Positions 34,950 through 44,335 of a stretch of DNA of 64,000 nt are shown one piece after another (within the stretch, counting starts at the first letter, position 1; every line of letters begins with the position of its first letter). Origin of the DNA: Peltaster fructicola (taxonomy: Eukaryota > Ascomycota > Dothideomycetes). The stretch is from assembly GCA_001592805.2 (NCBI GenBank), contig CP051139.1:248001-312000 (forward strand), in the 5' to 3' direction. Made by a program: the position numbers and the translations under genes. Below the pieces are notes generated by a model, which did no database searches, was not told the DNA's origin, and saw only the letters and a program-made list of their open reading frames with translations.

Positions 34950-36401
34950 TCATGTTCTCGCAATGTGCTCGTCGATAGCCTGCATCCCATCTCGCGCTGA
35001 GTTTCCTCTCCCAGCACTGCCGTCAAGTACGAAAGGTCCTGCATCATTCCGAGGTGTGAGTAAACCATCAGCAACCATGCCAGCCGCCAGTGCAAATGCT
35101 GCAGTCGCTCCAGTCGTGGGCGAGGCATTCGTGTCGTGCGTTGATGCTTGAGTTTTCGGTCTGATGGGTATGAAACCAGGCGGAGTCCTCAATGGTGTGC
35201 CACTACTATCAGCAGTTTCTGCATGATCCGAGTCCGTCGCTGCTGAAGCATCGCTCTGGAGCTGTGCTGCATCATTACCACTCGCTCCAGCCATAGCCTC
35301 ATCTGAACTCGACTGCCCAATCTGCTCGATTTTTCCATGTTCTGACTCTTCACACAGATCCTCCACGGGTGGCTCGACATCAGCGTCTAGATCTGCGACA
35401 TATCGACAATTCGGACACAAGAAATTTGGCGAAGAGTTGTTCAGCAATGCTCGGATGCACTTGTAGTGCCATACATGTCCGCAGGGCGCCACAAACAGAC
35501 ACTGGCAAGGCGCAACTGGGTTCAAGCAGATGCTGCACTCGTGATTGCTGACACTCGCGGCATCAGAGTCTCGCTTACTCTTCCCGGCAACGCTGTTTAG
35601 CAGCTTCTTGTGTGTCGCGGTGTTGAAGTTGTTCAGCGCCTTCTGCCAACCTCGATTGCATTCTATGCGAATCTTGACGCAACGAAAGATGACCTCCTCG
35701 CCACCTTTGAAGTCAATACCAAGCTGGACGACGTCGCCATCGTTGACAGGGTACGGTCGGCTCTCGACACCAGGACTAGAGAGGCGGACATGGTTGAGAA
35801 ATGTGCCTGAACTGCTCTTCACGTCCTTGACGTACCACTGACCATTGTCACACCAGAATTCGCAGTGTCTCCTCGACACTACTTTCGATTTGAAGCCGAT
35901 CGGCAGTATGTTGTCTTCAGGCTGCGCCTGCTCTCGTTCTGTGTATCGTCCCACTCTTATGATGCCATTCGAGGATTTGAGCGTTTTAGAGATAGCTGGA
36001 AAGTGCAGACTCGGTCGGGAAGATCGTGCCTCGACGTGTGGAATGAACCGGATGGTAGGATGCTGCTCTCCTCTGCTGCTTGATGCTGTGTTCGTTCCGG
36101 CTGCGGGTGTAGGGCCCGATGTGGTCGCAGCTCTATTGCGAGCCATTGTTGGTGAATCCGGTGTGATTTGCTCAACCTCCTCTCGTCTCTCTGGCTGCGG
36201 ACTAGCGACAGCGCTCGTGTTAGGTGAAGACGTCGATCTGATTAGCGGAGGCGCATCGGATCGCGACAGCAGGCGGTCTTGTGTGTAAGTGCGTAGATAC
36301 GACAGTCCGCGGAGCCGGCTGGGACGTGTCGGCGAAGCAGGCGATGTCGTGGGAATCGCTGTCTGTGTTGTGGTTCCAGGAGATGCTGTGGGTATCATCA
36401 T
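34950..36401 (-). CDS. DMA1: FHA-RING E3 ubiquitin ligase, Dma1/Dma2-like
   Basis: Single exon, 483 residues. A disordered Ser/Thr/Pro-rich N-terminus is followed by an FHA domain (about 116-247) with the GRYT strand, SRRHCEFW phosphothreonine-binding loop and SSGTFLNHVRLS. A RING follows (Cys289 to Cys332: CSICLNP, CGHVWHYKCI, FLCPNCR). This pairing is specific to the Dma1/Chfr-like ligases that act in the mitotic checkpoint, septin control and cytokinesis. The C-terminal ~150 residues are low complexity with acidic and Ala/Thr stretches. The start is the first of two adjacent Met codons. Confidence 0.9.
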   Translation of the reverse strand: MMIPTASPGTTTQTAIPTTSPASPTRPSRLRGLSYLRTYTQDRLLSRSDAPPLIRSTSSPNTSAVASPQPERREEVEQITPDSPTMARNRAATTSGPTPAAGTNTASSSRGEQHPTIRFIPHVEARSSRPSLHFPAISKTLKSSNGIIRVGRYTEREQAQPEDNILPIGFKSKVVSRRHCEFWCDNGQWYVKDVKSSSGTFLNHVRLSSPGVESRPYPVNDGDVVQLGIDFKGGEEVIFRCVKIRIECNRGWQKALNNFNTATHKKLLNSVAGKSKRDSDAASVSNHECSICLNPVAPCQCLFVAPCGHVWHYKCIRALLNNSSPNFLCPNCRYVADLDADVEPPVEDLCEESEHGKIEQIGQSSSDEAMAGASGNDAAQLQSDASAATDSDHAETADSSGTPLRTPPGFIPIRPKTQASTHDTNASPTTGATAAFALAAGMVADGLLTPRNDAGPFVLDGSAGRGNSARDGMQAIDEHIART

Positions 36402-38283
36402 GGTCTCACGATCCCTGATCCCTGTAGGCTACGAGAGTGCTGGGTTGCTCGTGTCGATATGGGCGGCGCGAGGCTGCGATCGTCAAATGACACAGATGGA
36501 GCCGGGTAAGAAGGCGGGACGATGTTGAGCGCAAGATTTGAGAACTCAATGCAAAGGTCTTGTTACGATGCTGGTAGGTGTCTGAGCCGCAGAGATTGGT
36601 GGAGACGAGCTGCCCACAGCAACGGTGATAATGTGGTCATCGCATGGGACAGACCCTGTTCTCACGATCGCTTCTGGGACATTCGTCATCGCTTAGAATA
36701 GACACGCGTGCTCCAACATCATTGCATAAGAGCTTCTTGGTCTTACTATTGGCTGATTTGTTGTTCACAAGACACTGGACGAGACGTGAGGTGAGGATAA
36801 TTCACGGCAATAGTTCTGACATCGAGCCTCGCACTGCGCAAGCAAGACATAAGGCTAATTCATGTAGATGATAGAATTTCACTCAACATCGTTACATGCT
36901 AGTCGCCCACCAGCATCTGCTGCTATTCGTACAAAGACTCGAGGCGCCCTGCAGCTCAAGCGTTGTCGTGAGGGTCTTGATCTCATCATTCACCTGAGGG
37001 TAGGCGATTGTTCTCCGCACGGCACTTTCGTCAGTCCTCGCCCTTGGACTGTCAGATCGCTGTCAATGTCATTGAGGTCTACCCTCGACCCGTGAACATA
37101 CGCATCTCCTCCCATACCTACGAGACGAACAAACGCCTCACGAGATATCTAGGCCGTTCGAAATCCTGGAACGAGGCAGATTGAGCCTTCTAGGAAAGCT
37201 TTCCTTGTAGTCCCCAGCTGGAATGCACACCTTTGCGAGCACCATGAAGATCGCGTCTAATCGTGGCTTTGATAATGACGAGGATGATGCTGTCGCTATA
37301 TGCTCTGTGATCAGCTCATACATGAGATAGAGCCGGGAACGATCTCATAGACCATCGGCTATTCGCCTTGAGCCTGCCACGCAGATCAGCGCCAGTGCTA
37401 GCCTCGAGACACAACACTTGTATAGCGACGGCTACGGTGGGCGAGTCTTCTTGTTGTTTCATTGATCATGGAATTTGTTCACTGAGGTGCTTGGTGTGCA
37501 ATCAACCACTTGGAAGTATATCTGATCGCTGACAGCTAGAGCAGTGCTTTGATCTCTGATCGATTTGGTCGAGTAGCTTGCTGCTCAATAGAAAGCGTGG
37601 CACGAATGCCTGGCTCATGGAAATATCGCATAATGCGTCCAGCATTTGCGAGTATCCGCGCGATTGAAACATTTCCACAAGATCACAGACTCAGTGTGCC
37701 TTTGCACGTGTGGCTCTTTGAACTCTTACCTGTGCTAGCTCACACCTCGCACATGCTGCTCCCGACTTCGTCATGGACAGTAGTGGTAAGAGACATAATG
37801 CCTGCAACGTCATGGCGCGGTTATGAGCTGTATGGTATCGATGGAGGGATGAAAGCAGTCATTCATTCTGAGGTCCTGCGCGGATAATGGCGAGACACAC
37901 CGTGCTCACGGCAGTCAAGTGTCGGTGATCTTGCACCTCGAGTGCTCGCGTTGATCGCGATCTGTGTGCATGGACTGACTGTTCACGACTGCGACAGTGT
38001 TCCGAGGTCCGCAAGTGGGTTTGTAGTGGAGGTCTGAAGGTTGTCAGCATCTGTTGGGAGTTCCCAACTGACGCTACAATGAGCTCGATCTTGCATACGA
38101 CCAGCAAGCATGGTCGACAGGCCATTCAAGTAGTAGCCAACAACGAAGCGGTGATAAGTTAGAGCAAGTAGATCAAGCGAGAAGCGGCTCTTCAGTCGAA
38201 TTGCTTGGCACTCCCGTCGGCTTATCTCTTTTGGGCGTCCACATTCTTCGAGCTCATCATCACCAGCACACGACTAGAGCAAG
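36402..38283. other. Intergenic, no gene seen
   Basis: Nearly 1.9 kb between divergent genes (Dma1-like, minus; MPP alpha, plus). No frame shows a motif or plausible exon series. It contains the two promoters, and a missed small or noncoding gene cannot be excluded. Confidence 0.45.
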
Positions 38284-39981
38284 ATGAGCAAATCGCTTGC
38301 AGCCTCGCAAAAGCTCGCAAGGAGTGCAGCATCGAGAGCGCGCCATGCGCAAAGACTGCGACAGTATGCGACAGTTTCCACCAACGCGCCTGCAAAAGAC
38401 CCGACAGAGCTCGACCAAGTTACCACTCTCTCGAACGGCATCAGAGTCGCTACAGAGGACCTGCCAGGCCACTTCAGCGGTATCGGCGTCTACGTTGATG
38501 CTGGATCACGATATGAGAATGATGCTTTACGCGGTGTTTCACATATCATCGACAGATTGGCCTTCAAATCGACCTCGAAACGAAGCGCCGATCAAATGCT
38601 CGAGAGCGTAGAGTCCTTGGGAGGCAACATACAATGCGCATCATCAAGGGAAAGTCTGATGTATCAATCCGCAACCTTCAACGCTGCAGTACCAGAAGCA
38701 ATAAGCATCTTAGCCGAGACGATACGCGACCCGCTGATCACAGAAGAGGAGGTTGAGAGACAACTCGAGACTGCAGACTATGAGATTGGAGAAATATGGA
38801 GTAAGCCAGAGCTCATCCTGCCCGAATTGGTACACCTGGCAGCATACAAGGACAACACACTTGGCAATCCTCTGCTCTGTCCGAAGGAGAGACTCACTTC
38901 GATAAACAAACGTACGATCGAGGCATACCGAAAAGCGTTCTTCAGGCCAGAAAGGATCGTCGTTGCCTTCGCAGGTGTGCCTCATCACGAGGCTGTCAAG
39001 CTAGCAGAGCAGTACTTCGGAGACATGACCAACCCAGCACAATCACAGGCAGCTGAACAACTAGTCCAGCCTCCTTACCCACAGTCACAGATACCACCAC
39101 AGAAGGACTCCCGATTGATGTCCAAGATACCGTTCCTTAAGAACCTTTCGACGTCAGCTTCACAGTCAGCGACAGTCTCACCTCTCGATCCATCCAGAAT
39201 CATTCCTCACCCACTTGACCAACCGATCGACTACAACGCCACCAGTCACTACACTGGTGGCTTCCTCACCCTTCCCGCTCTACCTATACCGCCAAACCCA
39301 GCACTCCCTCGGGTGTCATACATTCACCTCGCCTTCGAATCACTGCCGATCGACTCGCCCGACATATATGCTCTTGCGACACTACAAACACTGCTTGGAG
39401 GAGGTGGATCGTTCTCAGCAGGTGGACCTGGCAAGGGAATGTACAGTCGCCTATACACAAATGTTCTCAACCAATACGGCTGGGTAGAGAACTGTGTGGC
39501 TTTCAACCATGCATACACCGATTCAGGACTGTTTGGAATCAGTGCTGCATGTGGTACACAATACGTCCCTCGCATGCTGGATACAATGGCACGAGAGCTC
39601 AGTCTGCTCTCAGCAGAGACGGGCTTGGGGAGACTAAGCGATATTGAGGTCAAGCGAGCCAAGAACCAGCTTCGAAGCTCACTACTCATGAACCTCGAAT
39701 CGAGAATGGTCGAGCTCGAAGACCTTGGTAGGCAGGTTCAGGTGCATGGTCGAAGAGTGCCAGTCAAAGAGATGGTCAGCAAGATCGAGAGCGTCACAGT
39801 GCAAGACCTCCGCAGGGTTGCCAAGCTCGTCTTTGGCGGTAACGTCGAGAATGCTGGCAAGGGTAGTGGTGCACCAACCGTGGTCCTCCAGCAAGGCGAA
39901 GAAGAGGGAGTGAAACTCCTTGAGCTGCCATGGACTGACATCCAGCAGCGCATCGCACGATGGGGACTCGGCAGGAAGTAG
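38284..39981 (+). CDS. MAS2: Mitochondrial processing peptidase, alpha subunit
   Basis: Single exon, 565 residues. The N-terminus is a clear mitochondrial presequence: rich in Arg, Ala and Ser with no acidic residue in the first ~35 (SKSLAASQKLARSAASRARH). The M16 fold follows, with the alpha-type degenerate zinc site GVSHIIDRLAF in place of the catalytic HxxEH of the beta subunit. The substrate-binding glycine-rich loop GGGGSFSAGGPGKG is intact. MPP alpha recognises presequences in the matrix and hands them to the beta subunit. Length and order agree with fungal Mas2. Confidence 0.95.
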   Translation: MSKSLAASQKLARSAASRARHAQRLRQYATVSTNAPAKDPTELDQVTTLSNGIRVATEDLPGHFSGIGVYVDAGSRYENDALRGVSHIIDRLAFKSTSKRSADQMLESVESLGGNIQCASSRESLMYQSATFNAAVPEAISILAETIRDPLITEEEVERQLETADYEIGEIWSKPELILPELVHLAAYKDNTLGNPLLCPKERLTSINKRTIEAYRKAFFRPERIVVAFAGVPHHEAVKLAEQYFGDMTNPAQSQAAEQLVQPPYPQSQIPPQKDSRLMSKIPFLKNLSTSASQSATVSPLDPSRIIPHPLDQPIDYNATSHYTGGFLTLPALPIPPNPALPRVSYIHLAFESLPIDSPDIYALATLQTLLGGGGSFSAGGPGKGMYSRLYTNVLNQYGWVENCVAFNHAYTDSGLFGISAACGTQYVPRMLDTMARELSLLSAETGLGRLSDIEVKRAKNQLRSSLLMNLESRMVELEDLGRQVQVHGRRVPVKEMVSKIESVTVQDLRRVAKLVFGGNVENAGKGSGAPTVVLQQGEEEGVKLLELPWTDIQQRIARWGLGRK

Positions 39982-40055
39982 AACAGAAACTCCACTCTGA
40001 TATGGAAGCATAGCGTGGCGTCAAACAAGATATGTCCATTGCATAACAAGATGTA

Positions 40056-41420
40056 TTATACCAGTTTATTCTGCGGAAAGATGGCACTGCCACTCTTCCA
40101 TTCTTCGAGAAGCACACCTGTCTCTACTCTAAGGTCTTCGACTATGGCATCGACCTTGATATCGTTCCTGTCGTAGCCAAAAGGATCTTCTAGCTGTGCG
40201 CCAATAGCCTCGATGCCATACAGCGTGAACATGATTGTTGCTGTCATCGGTATTGCAAACCATTTCATCTCTGCTACCACGCCGAACGGCAGCACTATGC
40301 CGAACAATGCCATGACCTGCTTGAGGTGGATCAGTGAAGCTATTGGAAGCGGCGTGAGATGTATCGTCTCGAGGTTACCGTAGGCCATCACGATAGTGTT
40401 GAGCTGGACCTGTAGTTGAGATGCCTGCGGTGCATGAAACCAGCCTCTGTCGTGTCCTCGCTTGATGTACGCCTCGATCTCGACTGATAGCTGGAGTAGA
40501 AGACCAAGACCTTGATCCTCGAAGCCTTGGGTGCCGGGAGGGAGGAGCTCGCTGTACTCTGGTTTAGCCATGGACGTACTCTCTCTACGATGCCTGATAT
40601 CCGACTCCATACTGTCAGACAAAAGTGAGGGCAGCAGCTTCAGTGTCTGACCCCATTCTGCTCGTAGATGGTTCTTGGCTGCATAAATCAAAGCCAGCAG
40701 TATACGAACTGTCCTTTCGGTGTCTGCCCGCTCTGCTGCAGTGGGTGGCTCTCGGCCAGTAGCATATGAGCAGGTCAAGAAGGTTCGAGTGAGGTTGCGA
40801 ATGGAGGCTGAGATAGTGGTAAGGCCCACGTTCCCTTGCCAGAAGCGATCATATGATGTCTGGTTCCTAAAGACGAGCATGAGGCCCACGACGATCGACA
40901 GGCCGGGAATGATGCTGCCTGGCAGGCTGAGATGCCCATCTAAGCGCCACTCTAGCCAGGCAACAAAACTCGCCCATGCTGTGTGCAACAGGACCGGGAC
41001 GGCGATGTCGACGTGGATTGCACCCTTGATGAAGCGTAGCACTAGTGGCCATCGACGTCTCTTCTTCCTTGTCGAGTGATAGAGCGGAAAAGTCGCTGAG
41101 CCGTGCTCATATTGACCATGAGGCAGTGTATGCGGCGCTTCTCCTGATGTGTTGATGGAGAGTCTTTGATTCGCTCTACCGGTTGCCATTCTGCTGAGCA
41201 AACATGGAAGGGCTTGGCCTGCTGATGAAATGCACTCTTTCTGGAAGCACCTCACTCCAATGCTATGGTATTGTGGTGGTGGTTCAGGCGCATACGAGCG
41301 AGCTAAGAGATATGTGGCGCCTCCGATCGAGCTAGGGTCAGGAATGGGCCCAAGATAAGTTTTAAGCATCTGCTCGTCTCTCCTTCCATCTCCTATCACT
41401 CTTGGCTCCAAGTCTATCAT
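40056..41420 (-). CDS. Bestrophin-like (UPF0187) anion channel
   Basis: Single open frame of 454 residues from the ATG at 41420. The conserved part starts with WPLVLRFIKGAIHVDI and continues with hydrophobic segments, FRNQTSYDRFWQGN, the central YAAKNHLRAEW, and a C-terminal block with PFGVVAEMKWFAIPMT and LEDPFGYDRNDI. The FRN-S-YDRFWEG and DPFG-D-ND motifs define the bestrophin/RFP-TM family of chloride-type channels. The first ~77 residues are not family-like, so the true start may be the ATG at 41189 (MATGRANQRL). It converges on MPP alpha, with 74 bp between stops. Confidence 0.85.
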   Translation of the reverse strand: MIDLEPRVIGDGRRDEQMLKTYLGPIPDPSSIGGATYLLARSYAPEPPPQYHSIGVRCFQKECISSAGQALPCLLSRMATGRANQRLSINTSGEAPHTLPHGQYEHGSATFPLYHSTRKKRRRWPLVLRFIKGAIHVDIAVPVLLHTAWASFVAWLEWRLDGHLSLPGSIIPGLSIVVGLMLVFRNQTSYDRFWQGNVGLTTISASIRNLTRTFLTCSYATGREPPTAAERADTERTVRILLALIYAAKNHLRAEWGQTLKLLPSLLSDSMESDIRHRRESTSMAKPEYSELLPPGTQGFEDQGLGLLLQLSVEIEAYIKRGHDRGWFHAPQASQLQVQLNTIVMAYGNLETIHLTPLPIASLIHLKQVMALFGIVLPFGVVAEMKWFAIPMTATIMFTLYGIEAIGAQLEDPFGYDRNDIKVDAIVEDLRVETGVLLEEWKSGSAIFPQNKLV

Positions 41421-41973
41421 CTTGGTTCGACGACTACAATGAGTGAGCCATTGCCTAGGATGCCATGAATATCACCTTGGACATGATACACTCACGGTGG
41501 GTCAAAGGAGAGATGTCAGTGGTGTCAAGTTGTTCTCAGCTCGGAATACTTTGCCGGAGCTCTGTCGCAGTCTTCGCATCAGGAGATGGACATGTCTGCT
41601 GCATCTGGACTCGGCTGCCACTAGAGTGAGGTGAACAGTGTAACCATCTCAGCATCTCAGCCAGCCTCTTGGAAGGCCTTGTACAATTTTGTCTTCCTTG
41701 CTGTCACGCTAATCTCACACAGACACTAATCACTTCACTAGACATCAGTAGCATTCCTCCCAAAACACGTTCTAGTCATCATGAAGATTGGCCTCACCAC
41801 ATGGCTATCACCTTCTGAGCTGGGCGCGCTGTGCACCATGTGCTTACCACGGAAAGCGCACCGATGGCATTTTATCTCATCGTAACGCTAATCAGTCCAT
41901 CCGCCTACTTTAATAACCGATCAGCGTGCTCAACACACCTCGCATTCTGTCTCTGCTTCCCGGGCCCTTCTTG
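41421..41973. other. Intergenic, divergent promoters
   Basis: About 550 bp between the bestrophin start and the Thr-rich surface protein start. No gene seen. A missing signal-peptide exon for the latter would have to lie here. Confidence 0.4.
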
Positions 41974-43476
41974 ATGTGCAGCATTTTCGACATATATCAG
42001 CTGACGTCGACGAAGGACGCTGCAGAACAACAGCATCTTAGGATAACCAGCATTGAACAAGAAGCAACCTGCTGCATCCCTGCACCTGGACCTTGTGCCA
42101 TCGAAAACATTCTGCAAAATCATCTCCCGAAAACCAAGCATACCATGGGCTCCTCTCAGAGTACACCCACGCCAGGTGCGTGTGTCGCTGGCAACACAAC
42201 CTTCGCTGGGCGAGTGTGTAGCATGCAGTGTGGCGTCGACTATCCAGGAGGCGACTACGCAATGATGCAGGTGGATACATATATGGATTGTCTACAGGCT
42301 TGTGCATCGGATGCAGTGTGCACTGATTCACAATACGACGAGCAGACCAATACGTGCTGGCTCAAATCAACCTTGACCACGCCGAGAGGTCTACCAGACA
42401 TTGACTCTGCTGTGTGTTACATGCTGCAGGGCGCGGAGAATTTCACTTCATCTTCGGCTGCTTCCAGACTGACGACGACTGTTACATTGACAGCGTCTGC
42501 AATATCGACAACGACTACCACAACGACAACAACTGCTGTATCACAGGAGTTTGATACAGTCAATGTGACCGCAACTGCAACATCAACGACAACTGTTGTG
42601 TCGACGACAACTGATACATCCACGACTACTGACACATCAACGACAACCGCTACCTTCTCCACAGCCTGCTCATCGATGGCGGCTATCTCTTCATTGTCAG
42701 TACATTCAATCGATCCACAAAACGCCTTGCTAACCCAGTGTTCTAGACCAGTACCCAGTTTATGCACTTTCACATATACCACGACTGCAACAAGCTACAC
42801 ATCAACCACCAGTAAGATCGTCTACACTTTACCAACAAAGTGCTACGATACTGCGATCATTCAATCCTTGCAGCCACCAGCAGTCACACCATCCATTTCT
42901 ACTTCCACCAACAACACTTTCGTGCCTACGGTCTACGCCTGCTCGGCCACCACTGTGATCGTGAGCACAACGACCGTCGCGGCTATCGCCACCGCAGCCA
43001 TTGGAACTTACTCTTGGCCGTTCTACGTTCAGGCCGATAATTCTGACATTGACAATGGCAGCTTTGCACGTGTAGTCACGTACGACGCCACCTACGGAAA
43101 CAGCTTCATGCAATTCACCGCACCCGCGCATGGCCCAGCTACGCAATACCAGCTCGACGATAATTGTGTACTTGGCCTGGCTTGGAACACGTCGCACCCC
43201 GACTGGGTCGCCGCAAACGAAGGCGGTTCTCTCATCTATTTCGGAACCCCCAAAGAGCTCGGAGAACCACAAGATGGCACCAACACATCTTGCGCGGTCA
43301 GTGCTGCTTCGGTATTGACGTGCAGGTCGACTTATGGCAACACAACATATCTCACTGGTAACACCACCAATACGGACCAGTTCAACAATGTCCTCAATAT
43401 CGCATCCGCCACTACCACGAAAGACATATTCGGAAATCCATTCTATCCTGTTACGCTTGGGCTTACATTCATCTGA
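41974..43476 (+). CDS. Thr-rich, apple/PAN-like surface protein
   Basis: Open frame of 500 residues from the ATG at 41974; the ATG at 42145 is an alternative. After residue ~69 comes a Cys-rich block of the apple/PAN type (CSMQCGVDYPGGDY, MDCLQACASDAVC, CWLKSTL), then a long Thr/Ser-rich mucin-like region (42470-42660 and beyond), then a globular C-terminal domain with AGTYSWP-like and tightly spaced polar strands. Such architecture fits an extracellular, heavily O-glycosylated wall protein. Neither ATG gives a good secretion signal, so a first exon encoding one may be missing. No GPI-like hydrophobic tail is obvious. Confidence 0.65.
   Translation: MCSIFDIYQLTSTKDAAEQQHLRITSIEQEATCCIPAPGPCAIENILQNHLPKTKHTMGSSQSTPTPGACVAGNTTFAGRVCSMQCGVDYPGGDYAMMQVDTYMDCLQACASDAVCTDSQYDEQTNTCWLKSTLTTPRGLPDIDSAVCYMLQGAENFTSSSAASRLTTTVTLTASAISTTTTTTTTTAVSQEFDTVNVTATATSTTTVVSTTTDTSTTTDTSTTTATFSTACSSMAAISSLSVHSIDPQNALLTQCSRPVPSLCTFTYTTTATSYTSTTSKIVYTLPTKCYDTAIIQSLQPPAVTPSISTSTNNTFVPTVYACSATTVIVSTTTVAAIATAAIGTYSWPFYVQADNSDIDNGSFARVVTYDATYGNSFMQFTAPAHGPATQYQLDDNCVLGLAWNTSHPDWVAANEGGSLIYFGTPKELGEPQDGTNTSCAVSAASVLTCRSTYGNTTYLTGNTTNTDQFNNVLNIASATTTKDIFGNPFYPVTLGLTFI
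42470..42660 (+). repeat. Thr-codon-rich mucin-like tract
   Basis: Dense ACA/ACG/ACT codons, including an uninterrupted run of nine Thr codons near 42507-42535 and repeated DTSTTT units further on. On the complementary strand this reads as a Val/Asp-rich shadow frame. Confidence 0.8.
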
Positions 43477-44335
43477 GCAGACAACTGCTCCGTCGTCTGC
43501 TGGATCAAGGCCACAGGCTTCCAAAAGTCACTTCCAATGGTCTTCAACTTCTCTTGTAGAATAATCCATCATACGTCAAATCCAGCTGATCTCGAGTTTG
43601 AGCGTCTATACGGTCAGAGTGAGACATTTGAGGCGCAGGTCAGACTTGTGACTATTGTCGAGACGCTCTATGCCCACTTGTCAATGCCCATATATTGAGC
43701 GTCTTCTGCTGGCGACTGGAATCACGAGAAGGCCGTAGCCGTCAGTAGCAAGTCGTTAGACGAGGCTTGACAAGCGTCGGAATCGATCCATGGTAAATCG
43801 CTTACTGAGCACCTGATGTCCCACCCAAGGACACGGGGCCATGGAGTACCACACTTGCGGTATGGTGCGCTAGAGCTATATACCAACTCGAACTCCAACA
43901 TGGCCACCTCCATCCTTTGAACTACGCTTGGACGAATAGCTCTTCGACACCCAAGAACGCAGCTCTCCCGACAATGCTCATGATGCAAGTGTGTCCTCCA
44001 GCAATACTATCGTGTCTGCACTTCTCCTCACCTCGGGATGGAAGTGCATACCGAAGTGCTCAGACTGAATCCTTCCGCTTGCATCCCACGAACCAATGGC
44101 AGCTTTATGATGGTGCCTGGCCTCGTTAGGGTTCACATGTGGCACAGCACCTCGTACGCATGGCAGCTATGAGGTTGCCTGGCTGCGACATCTCGCGGGT
44201 CATTGGCATGGGTGTTTAAGAGTAGCCCAACACCTCATATGCACTTACCAAACGTACGCCAATTCTCCGCTGCTATGTGCTCTTGACTGCGTTACGGAAT
44301 CGCAAGACACATAGTGCAACCAAACCACCGTCGCA
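43477..44335. other. Intergenic, promoter side of CYP505
   Basis: About 860 bp with only short frames and no motifs. The part nearest 44336 is the expected CYP505 promoter. Confidence 0.5.

Noticed and set aside
42417-42782. Val/Asp-rich minus-strand frame
   Set aside because: It is the complement of the Thr-codon-rich tract of the surface-protein gene.
42829-43524. 231-residue minus-strand frame
   Set aside because: It overlaps the well-supported plus-strand Thr-rich gene and has no recognisable domain or codon pattern of its own.
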